A stretch of DNA of 64,000 bases, taken from NCBI GenBank assembly GCA_037974665.1, contig CM075782.1:40972851-41036850 (forward strand), in the 5' to 3' direction. Origin of the DNA: Ehretia macrophylla (lineage: Eukaryota > Streptophyta > Magnoliopsida > Boraginales > Ehretiaceae). Numbering within the stretch: position 1 is the stretch's first letter; each line of letters begins with the position of its first letter. Both the position numbers and the translations under genes were made by a program. Shown here piece by piece: positions 35,111 to 48,318 of the stretch. Below the pieces are notes generated by a model. The model worked only from the letters and a program-made list of their open reading frames with translations, ran no database searches and had not been told where the DNA came from.

Positions 35111-37999
35111 TAAAAGAATTTCATCCCGAAATTCATTCTTACCTATTGAGGTCATTTAGACGGATTTTGACATTTGTTATTTTTCCCACTCCGGTTCATC
35201 CTATGTTCTGTGATCTCTCTTACCGCAACCAATTCAATTCCTACGTTTATCCAATCATTTAATTCTGTGTGACCTCTACATTTACAGTTCTTTCCTTTTA
35301 ACGACTCTATTCTCCATTTGATCATAAGGTCAAGTTCGTTAACTAAGGCTAGAATCTTCATACCTAGTCATCAAAGCTACATCGGTATTCTATCTAACTC
35401 TAAAATCATGACTTATGTTGTGTCAATCTTGTATTCATACCTCAAAAGGAATATCACAATAATACCATGATCCTGTGGTGACATACCCTAACTTCAAGAC
35501 GATAGGTCTATATCTGATTTACATATCCTATCTACTAGCTTCAAAATTGTTAGCACGTAGAACATACACTTGTTATGGATTATTTCCACCATACGACCCT
35601 ATTTTCAGGTTGAACTCACCAAACAAACTAATTCATCTCAAATCGTCATCTATCGATAGTATCATAGTCCTTATCTCGTGGGTACATTAGATTAGCAAAT
35701 CTTCTAATGACTAGTCTCCCGGTTACAAGCTCTTATTCACTAACGTCCTTTCCTAGCTTCGTTAACCTTCACGCTCGTAATCAAAGAGAAAGACTGTTGA
35801 GATTCGTGAAACTCAAACTCTAAGGTTTATTAAGTACCACCAACAAACTGTCATCAAAATTGAATGGGTAAACTGATCATGTTGCACTAGTTCAATTCTC
35901 ATAAGTAAATTTCATCAGCTTGTGATCCACAATCTATTTCCTTATTCAAATCTCTATTTTCAAGTCACGAGGCTTCAGAATTTACTTTTAATCTTATCCA
36001 AAACTCCTAAGACGAATAGTTTCAACCTTAAATAAATTCTACTCACCTAAATCCAAGGTTACGTCATACTTAAGAAGACAATGGTCCTACTCACTTAGCG
36101 ACCTAGTCATTCCTTCAAACACTTAATGCCCACCAATATATCTTCAACATTAGTGTTACTAAGCTAGGTTCATAGCCATGTAAGTGATATCAATGCTCCA
36201 CTAGGTTACCGGTCGTACAACAACAATCTTAGGACTATAAATGGGTACTGAAATGATCTAGCTCATAAGATACTTACCATACTAATCCAAATAGCTTGTT
36301 ACACGAAATAACTTCTAGGTTGTGTCAACATAAGAATTATGACCACGAGACATCCTTCAACATAACCTAATAGAACTTCAAAAGTAATCAACTACTCATT
36401 TAACTATCATTACAATATCCACCCCTCTATTCAATGACCACAATTCGAAGTCTACCAACCACTAGTTTCTAGACGTGAAATGGTGCACATAGATACAGTG
36501 GTCTAACAATAGTCTCTTGGGTTATTATGACTCTAATTCATCTCTGTCTTAACTATATGAAATCTTACACTTCTCATTTATATGTTCAACTAGCTAAGAG
36601 CATCAAGACTCATCGACCTTAGGTCTTAGGGTTCACCATGAATCATCATGCATACTCGCTATTAGCTATTTAGGGTTACTAATCATCTCCTAATGACTCC
36701 ACCTTATAGCCAGATGCTTTAATCTCATTTCCATGGTTGATATACTAGGTCCATCGGTATTACTTAGGGATATATACTTCCTAACATCCTCTAGGGTATC
36801 CAAATAACGAGTGTGTAGAATGACTTACTTTGCATAATCACAATTAAATCCAAGGGGTACCAAATTAATACCACGGTTCTTAATATCATCAATATCCAAC
36901 TTAGGACTTTTAGCAATGTTAGCCATCTAATGCATAATTTAATACCTTACACTTCTATTCGACTTAACATTTAGGTGTAGTCTTCCGAACACGAGTTCTA
37001 ACTACGTGGATTCCTCGATTCCAGCATCCTTATATCTTGTTATACTAAAGAATCATCAACCTTGTTAAATTCGGTCTCCAGAGTTGCCTACATGTCTTGA
37101 GGTTATCTATTGTTAAGTCACTCAAATACATTATCCATGTCTTAATAATCTAACCCATAAAAGTAAACTATTATCAACTTTCAAGAATTCACCTCTTAAT
37201 TTCTAGGTCACGGTCTTACCATTTAGTGAACTTGAAACTCGGTAGTATACATCATATCGGATTCATCAATACTTCATTCCAATCAAGTAAAGATTCAATC
37301 GTATAAATAGTCTATTACACCAATTTAAGATATAAGAATTTGATTCAAAAGCAACCCCTAAGCCAAACTTCCATTATACGTATATGAATATACATATTCT
37401 ACTCCATATGTCTAATAGTATACTCTTATATCTTAAGGAAAGTTGTATGTCATTAACCTTTATGCTTGAACCACAATTAGAAGAACGGTTTAACGGAATC
37501 AAGAACTTCATAGCTATAAATTTGATAACTTAATCATAGGTATGGGTATTCCAAAGATAAAGGGATAACTTTACCTCAACAATTATACCTGTGCTATGCA
37601 TTTATATATGCATATCCAATAATACATACGATCCATTGAGTACCTGTGAAGATGCAAGAAACCTCTAACCGAGCCTTTTCATTCTTCCTGCATAAATTCA
37701 CTTCCCTGAAAGTTCTAATCCAAACTATCTATGGGTATAAACAGTCATTCATGGTTATGTAACATGCGCATGTATCAAGGAAGGAGTATAAAAGCATGCA
37801 TGCATTATTGAGGGCACGAACATGTCGGTGTGCATGACACATAATACATATAGTCTACAAAGACACATAATATTCAATGGTCAAAGAAATTAAAGCACAT
37901 TAGCACACATTTTAATATATAAACAAGACATCATAATTATCTTGGGGCTTCTACCTACGGTCTGAGAGTTGAACCCAACTAATGCCTAGTTAGCAAACT

Positions 38000-38013
38000 A
38001 AGCTCTGATACCA
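38000..38013 (-). promoter_or_regulatory. primer-binding site, initiator Met-tRNA type
   Basis: Minus strand reads TGGTATCAGAGCTT, complementary to the 3' end of plant initiator Met-tRNA, 12 nt inside the LTR edge. Confidence 0.85.
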
Positions 38014-40159
38014 TTCTATTATAGGTGTCACGCCCCAACCCGACCTATGGAGGCTAGACTAGGGAATGACCAAATTCTTTTACGTTATTTGTATGACTTG
38101 GTCATTTCTTACGTTTAATACTTAACGTTGATTTAGAACTCCAAAAGTTTTTCCGAAAAACCAGTAGCATGACGTCTATATTTAGGACCTTTGGTTTGAC
38201 CTAATTTTTTGAAACACCTCAAAACCTTTAATCATTGATTCAATTCCAATTAAAATTTCCTATTTTATTATCAATAGATATGCCTACTAATTTATCTCGA
38301 TAGTCTCATTTGATTGACAAGCTTAGCATGATAACTATGTCCCGTTTATTTGTCAATTCCTATTATGCAAGTACATATTATCCTTTAGCTTACAATGAGT
38401 ACTTAAGAAGTGAAATTAGATAGAGTTAACTTGTTTGATTTTTCACCTAGTGGTTTAAACGCCTACGATAACTACTAACCAAGATAATGGAGGCAAACAA
38501 CCAATAAAGAGTTCGTCCGGTTATAATCAGTACAAGCCAAAATTAGTCCCAAATTACAACGGGGTCATTTACATCAACAAAATTAACAGTTTGCAATCAA
38601 ACACAACATCCATATAGCAACCACTTTCAGGCAAATCACAAAAGCACTTAGTCACTTCAAGGAATCATTAACATGCACATTCTCCTCGGGTACCTATTCT
38701 AAATTTGCTTCACCTGTCATAAAAAGAGGGTGAATCCTTATGAACTCAGCGAGTGGAACGAGAGATAACGTTTTAAAAACTCTTTTCTGGTTAATCTTAT
38801 GAAACCTCCTTTAAACACATCTCAAATAAAATAAGTAAGTTCATAACAATACATAAATATAAAGGAACACATTTACCCATATTTCCTCCCCGAGGTCTTC
38901 TAGGAACCAAGCGTGAGTACTTAAACACTTAGTGAAAAGGATACGGTGAGCTTTCGCTCTCAAGTTCAATCGGTGAGCATTTGCTCTCGATATCATTTTC
39001 GATAACAATTGTTGCGGCCGGATTCAATCATCCACTTATCGCTCCCAGTTGGGTGTACTCCGGATGCATCCCAAAATCCTACGACCCAACTCTCCGAGGG
39101 TGGAATGCCAAGCGAGAGAGGGAATTGGACCATGGTAGTCACGGGAGCACCGGCAATCCCTATGCCGCCCAGCATTCGTGAAACACTACCATGCTACAAT
39201 GAAAGGTTGCAACCTTATATACAATGTACATTTAAACCATTTAATGATTCACTTTAGGAGGACAACAACGTAGGTTGCCTCTAATCAAGTATATGATCAC
39301 ATTTTGACATATTAGCATATAAGGCATTGTAAGAACATGTAATCATTTCATATATCAATTTGAAAGCAATTAAACTTTGACGGGCAGCCAAGTAATCATG
39401 AATGTCTTTTAACAATTCACATTAGGAGGTCAACAAAGTAGGTTGCCTCCGAGCAATTTCAAGATCATATATTGCCAAATAAAAGAGCGAGGCATGCTTA
39501 ACATGAAATTTCTCTTTGTAAAACACATAGAGTTATATGAACATTAAACAGGCAGCCGAGTAACACATGTAAATCAAGTCATATAACTCATTTCGGGGTT
39601 TATGTATCAAGTAATAAGATTATACAAGCATGCAACGACGTTTACATGAGACCGGGTGCAAGAAATGTCTACTTATCAACATGTAATCATCGGGAATTAC
39701 ATTTAGAGCTATAAGAACAACTATGGAAAGCCTATTAACCACACGATTTGACACGTTTAACCATAAGATTATCTCTTTGCAAATAGTCATAAGCAATTGG
39801 GCCTCGATTCCGTGCTTAACATGCGGTTAAGCAAACCATTCATCAATTAGTGATCCAAGTCATACATCAATCAAATTTAGCAACCTCAACCAGTCACAAC
39901 AGTCCATACAACATCTAAGTGCCACAATTCCAAGCATTCAATACCACAAGAGAAGTTACAACATGTTTCAAAGCATATCACTAAACAAAAACGTCACTGC
40001 AATGGTTTGTTTTCCCACATTCGATTAGACAGGAAAACATTCCCCAATTTCAGTGAACAAACTATCAAATTAAATCTTAATGCGTTATTTAAATCTAGGA
40101 ACAAACCTCGCATCATTTGGAGTTCGAACTTAGGAGTTATGGCAAAAACCGTGAGACTA

Positions 40160-40580
40160 CGCAAACCTGTCCAGTTTTAGATACATTACGATTTTTGCCA
40201 ATTTTAAGGGTCTTAGGGTCATAATTGGCTTTGGTCTATTTCTGAGAAAAATGTCAAGAACTGCAAAATACAGCAACCTACCAAATTTCATGCATTTGTA
40301 ACAACATTTACTTGGTCAAAAACGCTTCATTCTACATAGTCAGTAATCTGCCAGAAACCTATTTCATTTTTCCAATTCTTCCAGATTTAGACACCTCATG
40401 ATGTTTGACCATTTTGGAGGCCTTAGATTCAAAATTGGCTTTGGCCTATTTCTACGAAAAATTCTTAGAACTGGAAAAATTAGTAACCTATCAATTTTCA
40501 TGCATTTTTATCAAGGTTTACTAAGCCAAATGCACCTCGTACTACAAGATTAGAAAACTGCTAGCAAAAAGGTTTTTACC
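40160..40580. repeat. ~200-bp direct repeat inside the LTR
   Basis: Two diverged copies (about 40160-40365 and 40366-40580) share, in order, ATTGGCTTTGG, CTATTTCT, GAACTG, AAC(C)TA(C/T)CAA, TTTCATGCATTT and CTGC(C)AG(A/C)AA. The same pair is in the LTR ending at 48328 (about 46600-47010). Confidence 0.65.
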
Positions 40581-40950
40581 TATCTTCAAGTTCGAGCCAA
40601 AATCTAGCCATGCATGGTCATATAAGCTCATGTACACACATATACAACAACTACAGAGGTAAATATAGTCATATGAAGGCATGTATGTGATTTTTGAAAG
40701 CTTTTAAAAGAGTTTAACCCTCACCTCTTTGAAGATTTAGCAAATGAGCACAAAATCCTTGTTTTTGAGCTTTGTGTATGACTTTGAGCTATCCTTGCTT
40801 GATTACCTTGCTATGGTCGATGCTTGGAGTGTCCTAGAGAGTGAGCTTGAGGTCTTGGAAGCTCAAGAGAAGCTATGGTCGAAAATGAGAGAGAAGGAGA
40901 GAGAATGAGAGCTTGAGAGGATTTTGAGAGGAAAATGAAATATGATGAGT

Positions 40951-40977
40951 TGTGTGTGTGTGTGTGTGTGTGTGTGT
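40951..40977. repeat. (TG)n microsatellite
   Basis: 27-nt TG run within the central LTR. Confidence 0.95.
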
Positions 40978-41436
40978 CGGCCTTAGGGTCTCTAAATCTG
41001 AAAATTGTGTCATCTTTTGAGCATTTTGAATTGTGAGGTGTATGGGTATGGTGTGTAGGCCGAGAAAGGTAGCTTAGGGTAGGGTGTTTAGGAGTTTTTT
41101 ATGCATTGTGCTTAGTGCATGTGTCATAGGATGTCTAGGCTTTAATTTAATTGTGCAAAGTTGATCCAATTTCCTTGTCTTGGCCGTGTAATGCAAGGGA
41201 AAATCTGAAATTTCAGATTCGAGTTAGTATATTTTGGATTATAATAGGTGTAGGTTTATAATAATTGATTGGTTAGTTGAGTGTGATAGAATATTTTATT
41301 AGTTAGTGGGTTTTGCAAAGAATTTAAATTAGGAATATAATATTAGTTAATGAATTATGTAGGATTATTTAATAGTCTAGTGCTTTGTGTAGGATTCTTT
41401 GTTGATTAGCGTGTGAGCACGCTTTTCTAGGTCTAG

Positions 41437-41880
41437 GGCATGTACTACGAGATAAGGCACACACTACGAGACAAGCACATAAATCAATACGGGGCACAAA
41501 TCACGAGGTAGACATGAACTACGAGGTAAGGCACGTACTTCAAGATAAATGCACGGATTCTAATGCAAATGCATGCAACCCTAGGTGAATGCACGTAACC
41601 CAATGCAAATCACGTAATTCAATTCAATGCACGTAAATCTAGGTATGATTTTTAAACTTAGGTTAGGGCACGCAGTTCAAGGTCAGTGCACACAAATCAA
41701 GGTATCGCACGTAAATCAAAATCAAGGCACGTAAGTCGAGGATTAGGGCACACAATTCTAGGTCAAGGTACGTATGACGAGGCATGCACGAAAATGAAGA
41801 CGGGGCACGTAATCCAAGGTCAGACATATAATTCTGGGTCTAAGGCACGCAAATCGAGGTAACACCCGTTATTCGGGGTC
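41437..41880 (-). repeat. ~20-bp monomer array with ACGTG core at the LTR 5' end
   Basis: About 21-22 degenerate monomers of 18-21 bp, consensus on + about GGCACGTAAATCGAGGTCA. At least seven contain CACGT (ACGTG on the element's strand). ACGT cores are binding sites of plant bZIP and bHLH factors, so an enhancer role is possible but inferred. Matching arrays lie at 34870-35090, 47872-48318 and, shorter, 60945-61150 and 59095-59160. Confidence 0.8.
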
Positions 41881-41890
41881 GGGCCTCACA

Positions 41891-41902
41891 TCCTCCCCTC
41901 CT
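41891..41902 (-). promoter_or_regulatory. polypurine tract of internal region 2
   Basis: AGGAGGGGAGGA on the minus strand, directly against the LTR start TGTGAGGCCC. Confidence 0.8.
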
Positions 41903-44434
41903 TAAAAGAATTTCGTCCCGAAATTCATTCTTACCTATTAAGTTCATTTAGACGGATTCTGACATTTGTTATTTTTCCTACTCCGGTTCATCCCGTGTTA
42001 TGTGATCTCTCTTACCACAACCAATTCAGTTCCTACGTTTATCCAATCATTTAATTCGGTATGACCTCTAAATTTACAGTTCTTTCCTTTTAACGACTCT
42101 ATTCTCCATTTGATCTTAAGGTCAAGTTCATTAACTAAGGCTAGAATCTTCATACCTAGTCATCAAAGTTGCATCGGTATTCTATCTAACTCTAAAATCA
42201 TGACTTATGTTGTGTCAATCTTGTATTCATACCTCAAAAGGAATATCACAATAATACCATGATCCTATGGTGACATACCCTAACTTCAAGACGATAGGTC
42301 TATATCCGATTTACATATCCTATCTACTAGCTTCAAAATTGTTAGCACGTAGGACATACACATGTTATGGATTATTTTCACGATACGACCCTATTTTCAG
42401 GTTGAACTCACCAAATAAACTTATCCATCTCAGGTCGTCATCTATCGGTAGTATCATAGTTCTTATCTTGAAGGTACATTGGATTAATAAATCTTACGTC
42501 ATAATTAAGAGGACAATAGTCCTCCTTACTTAGCGACCTAGTCATTCCTTCAAACACTTAATGCCCACCAATATATCTTCAACATTAGTGTTACTAAGCT
42601 AGGGCCATAGCCATGTAAGTGATATCAATACTCCACTAGGTTACCGGCTATACAACAACAATCCTAGGACTATAAATGGGTACCGAAATGATCTAGCTCA
42701 TAAGATACTTACCATACTAATCCAAATAGCTTGTTACATGAAATAACTTCTAGGTTGTGTCAACATAAGAATTATGACCACGAGACATCCTTCAACATAA
42801 CCTAATAGAACTTCAAAAGTAATCAACCACTCATTTAACTATCATTACAAGATCCACCCCTCTATTCAATGACCACAATTCGAAGTCTACCAACCACTAG
42901 TTTCTAGACGTGAAACGGTACACATAGATATGGTGGTCTAACAATAGTCTCTTGGGTTATTATGACTCTAATTCGTCTCTGTCTTAACTATATGAAATAT
43001 TACTCTTCTCATTTACATGTTCAACTACCTAAGAGCATGAAGACTCATCGACTTTAGGTCCTAGGGTTCACCATGAATCATCATGCATACTCACTATTAG
43101 CTATTTAGGGTTACTAATCATCTCCTAACGACTCCACCTTACAGCCAGATGCTTTAATCTCATTTCCATGGTTGATATACTAGGTCCATCGATATTACTT
43201 AAGGATATATACTTCCTAACATCTTCTAGGGTATCCAAATAACGAGTGTGTAGAATGACTTACTTTGCATAATCACAATTAAATCTGATAGGTTCCAAAT
43301 TAATACCATGATTCTTAATATCATCAATATCCAACTTAGGACTTTTAGCAACATTAGTCATCTAATGCATAATTCAATACCTTACACTTCTATTCGACCT
43401 AACATTTAGGTGTAGTCTTCCAAACACGAGTTCTAGCTACGTGGATTCCTCAATTCCAGCATCCCTATATCTTGTTATACTAAAGAATCATCAACCTTGT
43501 TAAATTCGGTCTCCAGAGTTGCTTACATGTCTTGAGGTTATCCATTGTTAAGTCACTCAAATACACTATACATGTCTTAATAATCTAACCCTAGAAGTAA
43601 ACTACTGTCAACTTCCACGAATTCACCTCTTAATTTCTAGGTCGTTGTCTTACCATTTAGTGAACTTGAAACTCGCTAGTATACACCATATCGGATTCAT
43701 CAATGCTTCATTCCAATCAAGTAAAGATTCAATCGTATAAATAATCTATTACACCAATTTAAGATATAAGAATATGATTCAAAAGCAACCCCTAAGTCAA
43801 ACTTCCATTATAAGCATATGAATATACATATTCTACTCCACTTGTCCAATAGTATACTCTTATATCTTAAGGAAAGTTGTATGTCATTAACCTTTATGCT
43901 TGAACCACAATTAGAAGAACATTTTAACAGAATCAAGAACTTCATAGCTATAAAATTGATAACTTAATCATAGGTTTAGGTATTCCAAAGATAAGGGGAT
44001 AACTTTACCTTAGCAATTATACATGTGCTACACATTTTATATATGCATATCCAATAATACATACGATCTATCGAGTACCTGTGAAGATGCGAGAAATCTC
44101 TCACCGAGCCTTTTCGTTCTTCCTGCATAAATTCACTTCCCTGAAAGTCCTAATCCTAACTATTTATGTGTACAAACAGTCATTCATGGTTATGTAACAT
44201 GCACATGTATCAAGGAAGGAGTATAAAAGCATGCGTGCATTATTAAGGGCACGAACATGTCGGTGTGCATGACACATAATACATATAGTCCACAAAGGCA
44301 CATAATATTCAATGGTCAAAGCAATTAAAGCACATTAGCACACATTAACACATATAAACAAGACATCATAATTATCTTGGGGCTTCTACCTGCTTCCTGA
44401 GAGTTGAACCCGACTAATGCCTAGTTAGCAAACT

Positions 44435-44448
44435 AAGCTCTGATACCA
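44435..44448 (-). promoter_or_regulatory. primer-binding site, initiator Met-tRNA type (second)
   Basis: TGGTATCAGAGCTT on the minus strand, 12 nt from the LTR edge, identical to the site at 38000-38013. Confidence 0.85.
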
Positions 44449-47391
44449 TTCTATTATAGGTGTCACGCCTCAACCTGACCTATGGTGGCTAGACTAGGGA
44501 ATGGCCTAATTCTTTTACGCTATTTGTACGAGTTGGTCATTTCTTACGATTAATATTTAACGTTGATTTAGAACTGCAAAAGTTTTTCCGAAAAGCCGGC
44601 AGCATGACGGTAATATTTAGGACATTTGGTTTGACCTAATTTTCTGAAACACCTCAAAACCTTTAATCATTGATTCAATTCCAATTAAAATTTCATATTT
44701 TATTATCAATAGATATGCCTACTAATTTATCTCGATAGTCTAGTTTGATTGACAAGCCTAGCATGATAACTATGTCCCGTTTATTTGCCAGTTCCGATAA
44801 TGCAAGTACATATTATCCTTTAGCTTACAATGAGTACCTAAGTGAAATTAGATAGCGTTAACTTGTTTGATTTTTCACCTAGTGGTTTAAATGACTACTA
44901 TAACTACTAACCAAGTTAATGAAGGCAAACAACCAATAAAGAGTTCGTCTGATTATAATCAGTACAAGCCAAAATTAGACCCAAATTACAACGGGGTCAT
45001 TTACATCAACAAAATGAACAGTTTGCAATCAAACACAACATTCATATAGCAACCACTTTCAGGCAAAGCACAAAAGCACGTAGTCACTTCAAGGAATCAT
45101 TAACAAGCACATTCTTCTCGGGTACCTATTCCAAATCTACTTTACCCGTGATAAAAAGAGGGTGAGTCCTTATGAACTCAGCGAGGGGGAACGAGAGATA
45201 ACGTTTTAAAAACTCTTTTCCGGTTAATCTTATGAAACTCCTTTGAAGACATGTCAAATAAAATAAGTAAGTTCATAACAATACATAAATATAAAGGAAC
45301 ACATTTACCCGTCTTTCCTCCCCGAGGTCCTCTAGGAACCAAGCGAGAATACTTAAACACGTAGTAAAAAGGATACGGTGAGCTTTCGCTCTCAAATTCA
45401 ATCGGTGAGCATTTGTTCTCAAGATCATTTTCGATAACAATTGTTGCGGCCGGCTTCAATCATCCACTTATCGCTCCCAGTTGGGTGTACCCCGGATGTA
45501 CCCTGAAATCCTACGAGCCAACTCTCCGAGGATACAATGCCAGGCGAGAGAGGGAATTGGACCATGGTAGTCACGGGAGCGCCGGCAAGCCTATGCCGCC
45601 CGGCATTCGTGAAACGCTACCATGCCACAATGAAAGGTTGCAACCTTGTATACAATGTACATTTAAACCATTTAACGATTCACATTAGGAGGTCAACAAA
45701 GTAGGTTGCCTCCGAGCAAGTATATGATCACATTTTGACATATTGGCATATAAGGCATTGTAAGAACATGTAATCATTTCATATATCAATTTGAAAGCAA
45801 TTAAACTTTCACGGGCAGCCAAGTAATCATGTTCAATAAGCCATAGAATGTCTTTTAACAATTCACATTAGGAGGTCAACAAAGTAGGTTGCCTCCGAGC
45901 AATTTCAAGATCACATATTGCCAAGTAAACGAACGAGGCATGCTTAACATGAAATTTCACTTTGTAAAACACATAGAGTTATATGAACATTAAACGGGCA
46001 GCCGAGTAACACATATAAATCGTCATATAACTCATTTCGGGGTTCACATATCAAGTCATAAGATTATACAAACAAGCAACGACGTTTACAAGAGACCAGG
46101 TGCAAGAAAAGTCTACTTATCAACATATAATCACCGGGAATCACATTTAGGGCTATAAGGACAACTACAGGCAGCCTATTAACCACATGATTTGACACGT
46201 TTAACCATAAGATCATCTCTTAGCAAATAGTCATAAGCAATAGGGCCTCGATTCCATGCTTAACATGCGGTTAAGCAAACCATTCATCAATTAGTGATCC
46301 CCAAGTCATAAATCAATCAAATTTTGCAACCTCAACCAGCCACAACAGTCTATACAACATCTAAGTGCCACAATTCCAAGCATTCAATACCACAAGAGAA
46401 GTTACAACAAGTTTCAAAGCATATCACTAAACAAAAACCTCACTGCAATGGTCTGTTTTCCCACATTGGATTAGACAAGCCAACATTCTCCAATTTCAGT
46501 GAAAAAAATTTCAAATTAAATCTTAATGAATGATTTAAATCTAGAAACAAACATCGCATCATTTGGAGTTCGGACCTAGGAGTTATGGCCAAAACCGTGA
46601 GACTACTCAAAATTGTCCAGTTTTGGATACATTACGATTTTTGCCAATTTTGAGGGTCTTAGAGTCAGAATTGGCTTTGGTCTATGTCTAGAAACGATGT
46701 CCAGAACTGCAAAATATAGCAACCTACCAATTTTCACGCATTTTCAACAACATTTACTAGGGCAAAAATGCTTCGTTCTATAGAGTCAGTAATCTATCAG
46801 AAACCTATTTCATTTTTCCAATTCTTCCAGATTTAGACACCTCACGATGTTTGACCATTTTGGAGGCCTTAGATTCAAAATTGGCCTTGGCCTATTTCTA
46901 TGAAAAGTGAACTGGAAAATTTAGTAATCTACCAATTTTCTTGTATTTTTATCTAGGTTTAATAAGCCAAATGCACCTCGTACTATAAGATCATAAAACT
47001 GCCAGCAAAAACGTTTTTACCTATCTTCTAGTTCTAGCCAAAAATCTAGCCATGCATGGTCATATAAACTCATGTACACACATATACAATAACTACAGAG
47101 GTAAATATAGTCATATGAAGGCATGCATAAATTTTTGAAAGCTTTTAAAAGAGTTTAACCCTCACCTCTTTGAAGATTTAGCAAATGAGCACAAAATCCT
47201 TGTTTTTGAGCTTTTTGTGTGACTTTGAGCTATCCTTGCTTGATTACCTTGCTATGACCGATGCTTGGAATGTCCTAGAAAGTGAGCTTGAGGTCTTGGA
47301 AGCTCAAGAGAAGCCATGGTCGAAAATGAGAGAGAAGGAGAGAGAATGAGAGCTTGAGAGGATTTTGAGAGGAAAATGAAATATGATGAGT

Positions 47392-47416
47392 TGTGTGTGT
47401 GTGTGTGTGTGTGTGT
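47392..47416. repeat. (TG)n microsatellite
   Basis: 25-nt TG run at the position matching 40951-40977 in the other LTR, 2 bp shorter. Confidence 0.95.
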
Positions 47417-47871
47417 CGGCCTTAGGGTCTCTAAATCTGAAAATTGTGTCATCTTTTGAGCATTTTGAATTGTGAGGTGTATGGGTATGGTGTGTAGGCC
47501 GAGAAAGGTAGCTTAGGGTAGGGTGTTTAGGAGTTTTTTATGCATTGTGCTTAGTGCATGTGTCATAGGATGTCTAGGCTTTAATTTAATTGTGCAAAGT
47601 TGATCAAATTGCCTTGTCTTGGCCGTGTAATGCAAGGGAAAATCTGAAATTTCATATTCAAGTTAGTATATTTTGGATTATATTTGGTGTAGGTTTATAA
47701 TAGTTTATTAGTTAGTTGAGTGTGATAGAATATTTTATTAGTTAGTGGGTTTTGTAAAGAATTTGAATTAGGAATATAATATTGGTTAGTGGATTGTGCA
47801 TGATTATTTAATAGTCTAGTGCTTTGTGTAGATTCTTTGTTGATTAGCGTGCAGGCATGTTTTTCTAGGTC

Positions 47872-48318
47872 TAGGGCACGCACTACGAGGTAACGCATGC
47901 ACTACAAGACACTCACATAAATCAATACGGGGCATGAATCACGAGGTAGATACGAACTATGAGGTAAGGCACATACTTCAAGATAAATGCACGAATTCCA
48001 ATGCAAATGCATGCAACCCTAGGTAAATGCACGTAAACTAATACAAGGCACGTAATTCAATGCCATGCACGTAAATTGAGCTATGACTCTTAAACCTAGG
48101 TTAGGGCACATAGTTCAAGGTCAGTGCACAAAAATCGAGGTATCGCACGTACATCGAGGTCAGGGCACGTAAGTCGAGGATTAGGGCATACAATTATAGG
48201 TCAAGGCACGTATGATGAGGAATGCACGAAAACCAAGACAGGGCACGTAATCCAAGGTTGGTCATATAATTCTGGGTCTAAGGCATGCAAATCGAGGTAA
48301 CACACTTTATTCGGGGTC
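47872..48318 (-). repeat. ~20-bp ACGTG-core monomer array, second full copy
   Basis: Same order of monomers as 41437-41880 with point differences, for example GGCACGCACTACGAGG for GGCACACACTACGAGA. It ends just before the LTR terminus. Confidence 0.78.

Larger units (their letters stand above)
35099..38025 (-). mobile_element. internal region 1, non-coding (2,927 bp)
   Basis: AT-rich, with no frame over ~75 codons on either strand and no protease, reverse transcriptase or integrase remnant that I can see. It aligns end to end with internal region 2 except for a 357-bp segment (about 35704-36060) absent from that copy. Confidence 0.8.
38026..41890 (-). mobile_element. full-length LTR (3,865 bp), central copy
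   Basis: Begins (on +) TGTCACGCCCCAACC and ends GGGCCTCACA. Landmarks in + order: a CTCAGCGAGTGGAACG block near 38746; a GC-rich segment 39012-39190; two related AGGAGG(T/A)CAACAA-GTAGGTTGCCTC blocks (39256, 39425); a two-copy ~200-bp direct repeat (40160-40580); a (TG)n microsatellite; and the ~20-bp monomer array 41437-41880, which lies at the 5' (U3) end in the element's own direction. It is shared by the two internal regions. Confidence 0.88.
41891..44460 (-). mobile_element. internal region 2, non-coding (2,570 bp)
   Basis: Same sequence as internal region 1 throughout, minus 357 bp: AATAAATCTT joins directly to ACGTCATAATTAAG near 42494. No gag or pol frame. Confidence 0.8.

Noticed and set aside
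35074..35690. Short frames in internal region 1 as possible gag or pol remnants
   Set aside because: They are 60-75 codons, without zinc-knuckle, protease, reverse transcriptase or integrase motifs, and are not maintained in internal region 2.
38000..38013. Possible tRNA gene at the TGGTATCAGAGC motif
   Set aside because: Only the 3' tRNA-complementary stretch is present, at the LTR edge; there is no cloverleaf around it. It is a primer-binding site.
38981..39257. Overlapping frames in the GC-rich LTR segment (also 45413-45688 and 63331-63540)
   Set aside because: They reflect lower stop-codon density in a GC-rich block of an LTR; the frame is not preserved between the elements.
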